In this document: in pieces, positions 58,286 through 64,000 of the stretch
Layout: each line of letters begins with the position of its first letter
Position numbering within the stretch: the stretch's first letter is position 1
Source: Gnetum montanum
Taxonomy: Eukaryota > Streptophyta > Gnetopsida > Gnetales > Gnetaceae
Direction of reading: 5' to 3'
Assembly (NCBI GenBank): GCA_015680685.1
Contig: MNCI01016268.1
Location: 182,106 to 246,105, forward strand
DNA length: 64,000 bases
Notes under the pieces: generated by a model
Seen by the model: the letters and a program-made list of their open reading frames with translations, nothing else
Database searches by the model: none
What the model was told of the DNA's origin: nothing
Made by a program: the position numbers and the translations under genes

Positions 58286-60222
58286 ATCCATGCTAACTAT
58301 ATAATTAGCTCCTTAGTTTTTCATCCTTTTGTTTTACACCTTGTTACTTTTATAATTTTTTGTTTTACAGATTCTTTATCTTACATCTTTTTGTTTTATG
58401 TTTTAATTTTTTGAAAGTTTTTGTTTTACAAAATCATTAGTATGTTTTATTTTTCTTAAATATTTTACACTTTCTTATATATTTTCCTTTATTTTGGATA
58501 TGATTTTCTTATTATATTTTAATAATAACATGTTGTGTTGCTAACTAGGTATAGTATGTTTGATTGATGTAGGCATGTGCTATCTAGTTATTTGATTATT
58601 GGTGTCTAGATTCTAGCTTTAAATTTTATTGTTGATAATTAGGACATGGTTTCTTTTTTATGAAATAGGTAGTGAGTTCACAACATCCACCCATCCATGA
58701 ACTCTATGGTTTTCCTTATTCTAGAAGTGTGTAGTCTCTTTTTCATGAATAAAACTTTAACAAACTTGTGACTTTGGTAGTTTTTAGATTTGAAAAGGAT
58801 TCAAAGGTTTAAACAGGATGCGACTTTAAGGGGATTTGGTTTTCTCTATGTTTTTTTGCTTACTTGGGTGCATGTGTGTTTTCATGGATTCCTTACCATT
58901 CCATGTTGACTAATAACAAGAAGTTGAATAAGTCTTTGCATGGTGTGGTTCCCTTCATTCAAAAAAAATGATGGGAATTCAAAACACATCCATTAGACAA
59001 AATAAAGAGGCTATAAGCATCAGTTATGGGACTAGAAAGACATGTTACCCATGCCTAAAGTTTGCCTCTAACTAAGGCCCTTCCTCACTTCCTACTTCTC
59101 TTTTCTTCTCTAATCAGGAATGGTGGTTGTTCTATGTGAGTGCTCTTGTGCCTCAAGATGGTGGACTAGTCTTAGAATGTCAATGTGATGTCACTAAATG
59201 TGGTTGATTTTTGTCTAGACTAAGGATGGATCTTATCAAGTCATTTAACCATAAAATCCATAAGGAACTTTATGTGACCTTAATTAGGAACTTTATTCCA
59301 CACACACTCTCTCTTCCACCTATGCTTCTCACGTCCTACCTCATTGCTAGTTTCATGTTCTTGTTTGATGTCCTAGTTTGATGTGTCAAAATTCTTAGGT
59401 AGTTTCTTCTAGGTTTTTGTCTTTAACTCTCCATAACCATTAATCACCCATGGGGCCCATGAACTCCTTGGTTTGAAGTTATGCAAGGGCAATAAAAGGC
59501 CTATTCCTACTTTGGGGAGGATCCACTTGCATGTCTTTTGGTTAGGTTAATTAAGTTCTTTACCCTTAGACTTTCTCACAATTAAATCCCTTTTGCATGC
59601 CTCATCAATGACATCTAATTGTGTGCATTTTCACAATGTATTTTAGTAAAATACTCGTTTCATTTGTTGTGAATTCTTAAACCTTCTTTCAGCATTTCAT
59701 TGTGTTCAAAATTTTTCAAATTTAATAGTGTATAGCTTAGCCATTTCACCTATTTTTCAACTTTCCTACTAACATTATTAACAAAATCAACCCACCACAA
59801 TCACAACCTGGCCAAGTGTAACTACCAACAAGATAAGGTACTTCAAAGCTATATGTTACACACTGCATACTAATCCATGATTTTGTTGTGATTGCAGTGG
59901 GAAGTGTGGACTGGAAGTAGGATTGTCTTCCCCAACAGATAAGCAGTTGCACCATGTGATGAGGACTATGCATGATCATTGAATCTTCTCCCTTACTCTT
60001 TAGCTACCAAGAAGAGTTTGATGTCAGTTTTTTCTAGGATGTTTACTTCTCTTGTCATGAACACCCAATTTTGTAAAAGATCATATTTCGTACACTCAGG
60101 CACTCAGAGTCTGTCTGTTCCATCCAAGTTAGTTTGTATGTCAATCAATAATCCCATACTTGCCCAATATTTTGTAAGGAACTTGTTCCTCCTCTTTTGC
60201 ACTTAAGGACGAGTTTTCATTC
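58286..60222 (+). other. 3' non-coding region of D
   Basis: T-rich first part, then blocks shared with F (6548-8461), including 'cctactttggggaggatccacttgcatgtc' near 59507-59536 and an acceptor-like TTGTGATTGCAG at 59885-59896. About 1.9 kb with no gene. Confidence 0.65.
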
Positions 60223-60235
60223 AGTTATGGGGGTA
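60223..60235 (+). promoter_or_regulatory. 3' polypurine-tract-like block of D
   Basis: AGTTATGGGGGTA before the 3' LTR. Confidence 0.75.
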
Positions 60236-61051
60236 TGATGAATCATGTTTGGACACACTTTGATATTAGATACTTGATATCAGAGCCCAAGATGTGATGT
60301 CAAATATTTGATATGATGGGGTATATGCTAGCCTATAAATATAGTGCTTGGGCTCACAATTGAGAATAGTAGTTTTTCATCAGTTTTTACATAGAGTAAC
60401 AAAGTTCTTGTAGTGTAGTTAGTCTAGACCACAATAGGAGTTTGAGTGTGTATGGACCTTTATTTGAGCACCAATGTACTTGAGCATAACAGTGTGATGG
60501 GAATAAAGATGAGCCCTTTTGATAATTCTTGTAGCACTGAGAATAGATTAATGTCTTCTTTAATGCATTTCTTATTCATGCACTTTACTTTATTGCATTT
60601 TCATTAAGTAATTAATTTTTAGTTGTTAATGAACATAATCATGACCACTTTGAGCATATGTATAGCACTTGGTAATCCAAAAATGCTTAATGTTTGGTAA
60701 CTCAGTAGTGCTATATGCATTCAAGATGTGTTCGAGGGGTGGGAATAGGTACTTGTGTTAGGCTAGCTAGGCAGTAGATAAACTAGATGTTAAATTACCC
60801 TACTTTTTATTCTTATTCTAGGAAATTAAATTTATAAAACATAAGATGATAAAAATCATATACCCCAATTGCACTTAATCATAAACTTGTACCTCACAAG
60901 TGGAACTAAGAAGACAATGATCGTTCCAATTAGATTTCACTTCTTAGAAATTGGTGTACTTAAGAACTTAAGCTCTGTAGAGTTCGATCAGATTTCGGAT
61001 GAATGCTTGTGATTCATATGGTTGGGTGTAGGGTTATCTCACCACTCATCA
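60236..61051 (+). repeat. 3' LTR of D
   Basis: TGATGAATCATG...CTCATCA, 816 bp. TATAAATA at 60334-60341, AATAAAGATGAG near 60501. Confidence 0.9.
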
Positions 61052-62160
61052 AATACCTTATCCTCATTGCAAACCCAGGCAATTCCATCAACAACAAGCT
61101 TATTATCCAAGTGAACCTCCACGACAAACATATGAGTAGTACCAATAGTGGAAATATTCATAGTCATGGGTGATGCCACCACTAAGGCAAAAATACCATT
61201 ATAGGCAGCTAGATCCATATGGGTACTATGTTCAATAGCCCATTTTTCCACTTGACTCTTCTAGTCACACTTCATTCCAACATCACTACTACCATATGGA
61301 GTACTATAGAGCTCATTCTCCATCTCATAGAGGGAAATCCCCATTTCATTAATACCCTTCTCATCCTTCTGCACATGTCCCTCCACCCTCAACTCAATTA
61401 CCAGCTACTCCATCAATGTAAGGTGAACTTCCAGCCCAATCGCAACAACATAATGCTACCAAGGTTGTTAACTTACAACCAGTTCCTCAGGCAAGTAGTT
61501 CAAAACCCAAACCTCAAAAACAATCATATTTCTGAACCAATAGTCCTACAAAGCCCTCACCAACTCATGTGGCTAGTCATCATTTATATCCTTCATCCTT
61601 TACATCTATTTCTTTCAAGAACCCTTCAAACCAAATTCCTCCCAAAATCTACATAGTCATGTTAACCCATGTTGTATTTGATTGGATTAAGACTGACAAC
61701 CTTTGTAGAAAAAGAGCTGATCCTAGGACTTACCTCATCTACTTGTAGATCACTAGGAATGAGATATGCAAGGCTTTTCTTAATTCAAGTTCTGGTATCA
61801 ATCTGATTTCTCATGAAATGTACAAAACCTTGAACCTAGCTCCTCTCAAGAAGAGTAATATTCATTTAAAATTAGTAGATTAGTTCATCATTGTTCCCTT
61901 GGGACTAGTGGAGGACATGGTGACCACTATATGTGGGTGATCATATTTTACCAATTTCTTGGTGATCAAGGTTGAAAAATATAAGGGGGACTTCCCAATC
62001 ATTATGGGAAGGGCTTGGTTGAGCATTGTTGATGCACGAATGAGCATCAAAGACCTCTCCTTAGATATTTCCAAAGAGAATGAATTTAGCAAAGTTGAGA
62101 AGAAAAGAGTTCCATGCATCACGTACAACAACATAGGGTGCTACTATGTGCAAAATTTAT
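61052..62160 (+). pseudogene. Gag tail and protease of E
   Basis: Continues E from 39908: the Pro/Gln/Tyr-rich Gag tail (61060-61560), then protease. The active-site block near 61780 reads F-L-N-S-S-S-G, so Asp is Asn. The frame 61959-62162 carries FPIIMGRAWLSIVDARMSIKDLSLDISKENEFSKVEKKRVPCITY. Linker to about 62560. Inactive. Confidence 0.75.
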
Positions 62161-62559
62161 GATATATCAAAAGCACATTAATCAAAGCATTCAGGTAATG
62201 TGCTAATGAATTTAAAATTCAAAAGTGCATGTACACAATAGCCACAAAATAGGAGGACATCCAGTGGCTAATAGCTAATCCTAAAATCAACTCAACGCTT
62301 TGCATGGAACTAATTGAGAGTCTAACTTATGCCTATGTTGAAGGTGGAGATGAACTAGAGCAAGTTCATTTCCAACTCTTCAATGATGAACATGATGATA
62401 CTTATTTGGGAGACTTGAAAATCCTTGAACATTTCAAATAGGATCCCCTAGAGTTCAAAACTCTACCTGCTAGCATGGAATATGATTTTCTAAAAATTGG
62501 TAAGTTGGTAATAATTAATGCCAACCTTACTCCTAAATAGAAAAGGATGCTATTGAAGG

Positions 62560-63142
62560 TGCTCAAAAAATGGTCAATAGCCTTTTCTTGATCATATCTT
62601 GAACTCACTGGGATTGATCCTCAGATATGCTAGCATTGGATCTATATTGATATGTTCATAAAGCCAAAGAGGCAACCACAGTGGTAGTTGAATCCCAAGT
62701 TGAAGTAGATCATGAAGGAGGTAATTGAACAAATCTTCAAGGTAGGGTTCATATATCCCATTGTAGATAGTGAGTGGATTAGTCCACTTGTGATCATACC
62801 AAAGAAAGGTGATAAGTGATGGGTTTGCATTGAGTTTAGACTATTAAACATGATGACATTCAAAGATAATTTTCCATTGTCATTTGTGAACCAAGTGATG
62901 GATACTATTTCGAAGCATTATTATTACAACTTTCTAGATGGTTATAGTGGTTATAACTATATTTAAATCATGCTAGAGGATCATGCCAAACTACATTCAC
63001 AAGTTCCTAGGGGACTTTCGCATATAGAAAGATGCCATTTGGTCTATGCAATGTCCCTACAACTTTTTAATGCCTTCTCCTTAGCATTTTTCAATAGCAC
63101 ATTGGTAGCAAAGTGGAAGTCTTCATGGATGACTTCTGTACC
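62560..63142 (+). pseudogene. Reverse transcriptase of E, truncated
   Basis: Words ELTGIDPQIC, KPKRQPQW, VGFIYPIVDSEWISPLVIIPKKGDK, the LLNMMTFKDNFPLSFVNQVMD block, NFLDGYSGYN and, near 63115-63142, VFMDDF. It stops there. Stops and frame changes are present. The next bases no longer match D. Confidence 0.85.
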
Positions 63143-63210
63143 TTGTTGGGCAATAGGGTTCTACGTCTGGATGGTTTGTCTAATGGTAGTATATTTGTGT
63201 TTTGTACAGT

Positions 63211-63960
63211 ATTATGTTAAAGCATGTCCTAATCGTTTTGGACATAGTGGGCATTCTATGCTGTATAAATGTTCCCGTGGCTAATGTTCCTCCCCCTCAT
63301 GCTTGTGTAAAGGGGCATGCGGTATGGTTCCAAAGAGACGCACGGGAATTTCTACATTTTTTGCTTAGCAATTTCAGCATTATCATTTGGTCGCATTTAT
63401 CAGACGAGGTAGTTGCTGCCATTTTGGAGACGCTACTGGTTGGATCGACATAGGGCATCTTGTCGTTCCTAACAGACGGTGCCATAGAAATTGTGTGAGT
63501 GCAAGACCGTGATCATAGCGCCAAAGGTTTGAGGCGTTCGCATTGGATTTGGGATATGCTTAGGTTTAACTGCTATCATGCCTACAACACTCTGTTTGTG
63601 GCTCGCCACGTCACAACCTATTTCCAGAATCCACCTAGCATTGTGTATTATGTAGGCAAGTAAGTTTGTTTGTTTTGTTTATTTTTTGATGCAATACGTC
63701 GACTACTATTTGAATCTATGTTAAGCGTAAAGGGCAAAGATAATTTTGGTGATATAGATTTTTTATCGATGACGGTGGTCTCTGGGGTGATAATGATACA
63801 TTGTCCTTAACTGAAAGGGCCATAAAGGAATTTACCTCTATCAGCAACGTGTGGGCCATGGTTATGGAATAATTAGCATTTGAAATTCTGAAGTATCCCA
63901 CTTGCTATGTCGACTTCTTCACCAAATGCAAAAATTAGGGATAGCTAGACAAGGAATGGA
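63211..63960 (+). pseudogene. FCP1/NIF-type HAD phosphatase-like gene fragment
   Basis: An acceptor-like TTTTGTACAG ends at 63210. The frame then reads KHVLIVLDIVGIL (position of the DxDxT box of HAD phosphatases, second Asp lost), AVWFQRDAREFLHFLLSNFSIIIWS (matching the RP..EFL.F.F..F..G.WSS type motif), and after a frameshift QDRDHS.....AYNTLFVARHVTTYFQNPPSIVYY, corresponding to the family word NTLLVDDSPYK..NPP with the acidic pair lost. A GTAAGT donor starts at 63660. A second coding-like stretch (DGGLWGDNDTLSLTERAIKEF) begins near 63764. The domain dephosphorylates phosphoserine in proteins such as RNA polymerase II tail; catalytic residues are gone here. Intron signals argue for a genomic gene copy rather than a processed one. 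Confidence 0.55.
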
Positions 63961-63971
63961 CTTTGGACCAC

Positions 63972-64000
63972 CCCCCCCCCCCCCCCCCTCCCCCCCCACC
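63972..64000 (+). repeat. Poly-C tract at window end
   Basis: Almost pure C with single T and A interruptions. It could be a real homopolymer or a sequencing/assembly edge artefact. Confidence 0.7.

Larger units (their letters stand above)
39909..61051 (+). mobile_element. Element D: full-structure Athila-like element with pol, split by the B/C insertion
   Basis: LTRs 39909-40765 and 60236-61051. gag, protease and the start of reverse transcriptase lie left of 44458; the rest of reverse transcriptase, RNase H, integrase, purine block and 3' non-coding region lie right of 55817. Without the 11.35-kb insertion it is about 9.8 kb. It is the only copy with a complete order gag-protease-RT-RNase H-integrase, although decayed. 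No extra ORF lies between integrase and the 3' LTR. Confidence 0.9.
37032..63142 (+). mobile_element. Element E: oldest shell of the nest, gag-protease-reverse transcriptase, 3' end missing
   Basis: 5' LTR 37032-37876, primer site, gag to 39908. It is interrupted by D (39909-61051) and resumes at 61052 with the Gag tail, protease and reverse transcriptase, and ends abruptly after the FMDDF block near 63142. Joining 39908 to 61052 reproduces the sequence order seen uninterrupted in D at 42800-42860. No 3' LTR is visible; the sequence passes into a phosphatase-like fragment. Confidence 0.85.

Noticed and set aside
58290-60222. Search for an env-like gene between integrase and 3' LTR of D
   Set aside because: Only short frames without signal peptide or membrane pattern. 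The region matches the non-coding 3' part of F.

Overview
The window is repeat-dense nuclear DNA of a large-genome land plant. A gymnosperm is my best guess, from the mass of decayed Ty3/gypsy elements around a broken receptor-like protein gene, but the sequence alone does not settle this. There are no bacterial operons, rRNA genes or CRISPR arrays. Nearly all protein-like signal comes from one superfamily of LTR retrotransposons resembling the plant Athila/Tat branch: a primer-binding site matching the 3' end of tRNA-Asp, an Athila-like Gag, 0.8-1.0 kb LTRs, and 7-nt inverted termini TGATGAG...CTCATCA. I label the copies G, F, R1, R2, H, E, D, B and C.

Layout. 1-11826: element G on the minus strand (3' LTR off the window), interrupted in gag by F (3015-9275, +). 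11827-12027: short unassigned DNA. 12033-19133: R1, target-site duplication (TSD) GGTAG. 19139-19425: unassigned spacer. 19431-26839: R2. 26845-29200: low-copy-looking DNA with tandem duplications. 29205-32222 (-): a leucine-rich-repeat receptor-like protein pseudogene, with a repeated upstream region. 33240-34500: an old direct-repeat pair. About 34925-35640: H, an integrase-tail relic. 37032 to about 63142: a four-deep nest. E is the oldest, D sits inside E (39909-61051), B sits inside the reverse transcriptase of D (TSD ATTTC), and C sits inside B. About 63170-63965: a decayed FCP1-type phosphatase-like exon. The window ends in poly-C.

Coding classes. D and E keep recognisable gag, protease and reverse transcriptase (D also RNase H and integrase), but are full of stops. 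G, R1, R2 and B are gag-protease elements that have lost most or all of pol. R1 keeps only the last few dozen codons of pol. F and C are gag-only: Gag runs straight to the polypurine-like block without protease. C also carries a separate 396-codon coiled-coil frame near its 3' end. The gag-only and gag-protease copies would need polymerase and integrase supplied by a D/E-like relative.

The most unusual items are the three-LTR composite C/B with a probable hybrid LTR, the extra frame in C whose ten internal stops are all TAG or TGA, the repeated GTCATGGGGG blocks with a hairpin, the palindromic GATATC arrays in U3, and the phosphatase-like fragment. All coordinates and motifs come from reading by eye. 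No alignment or database search was run.
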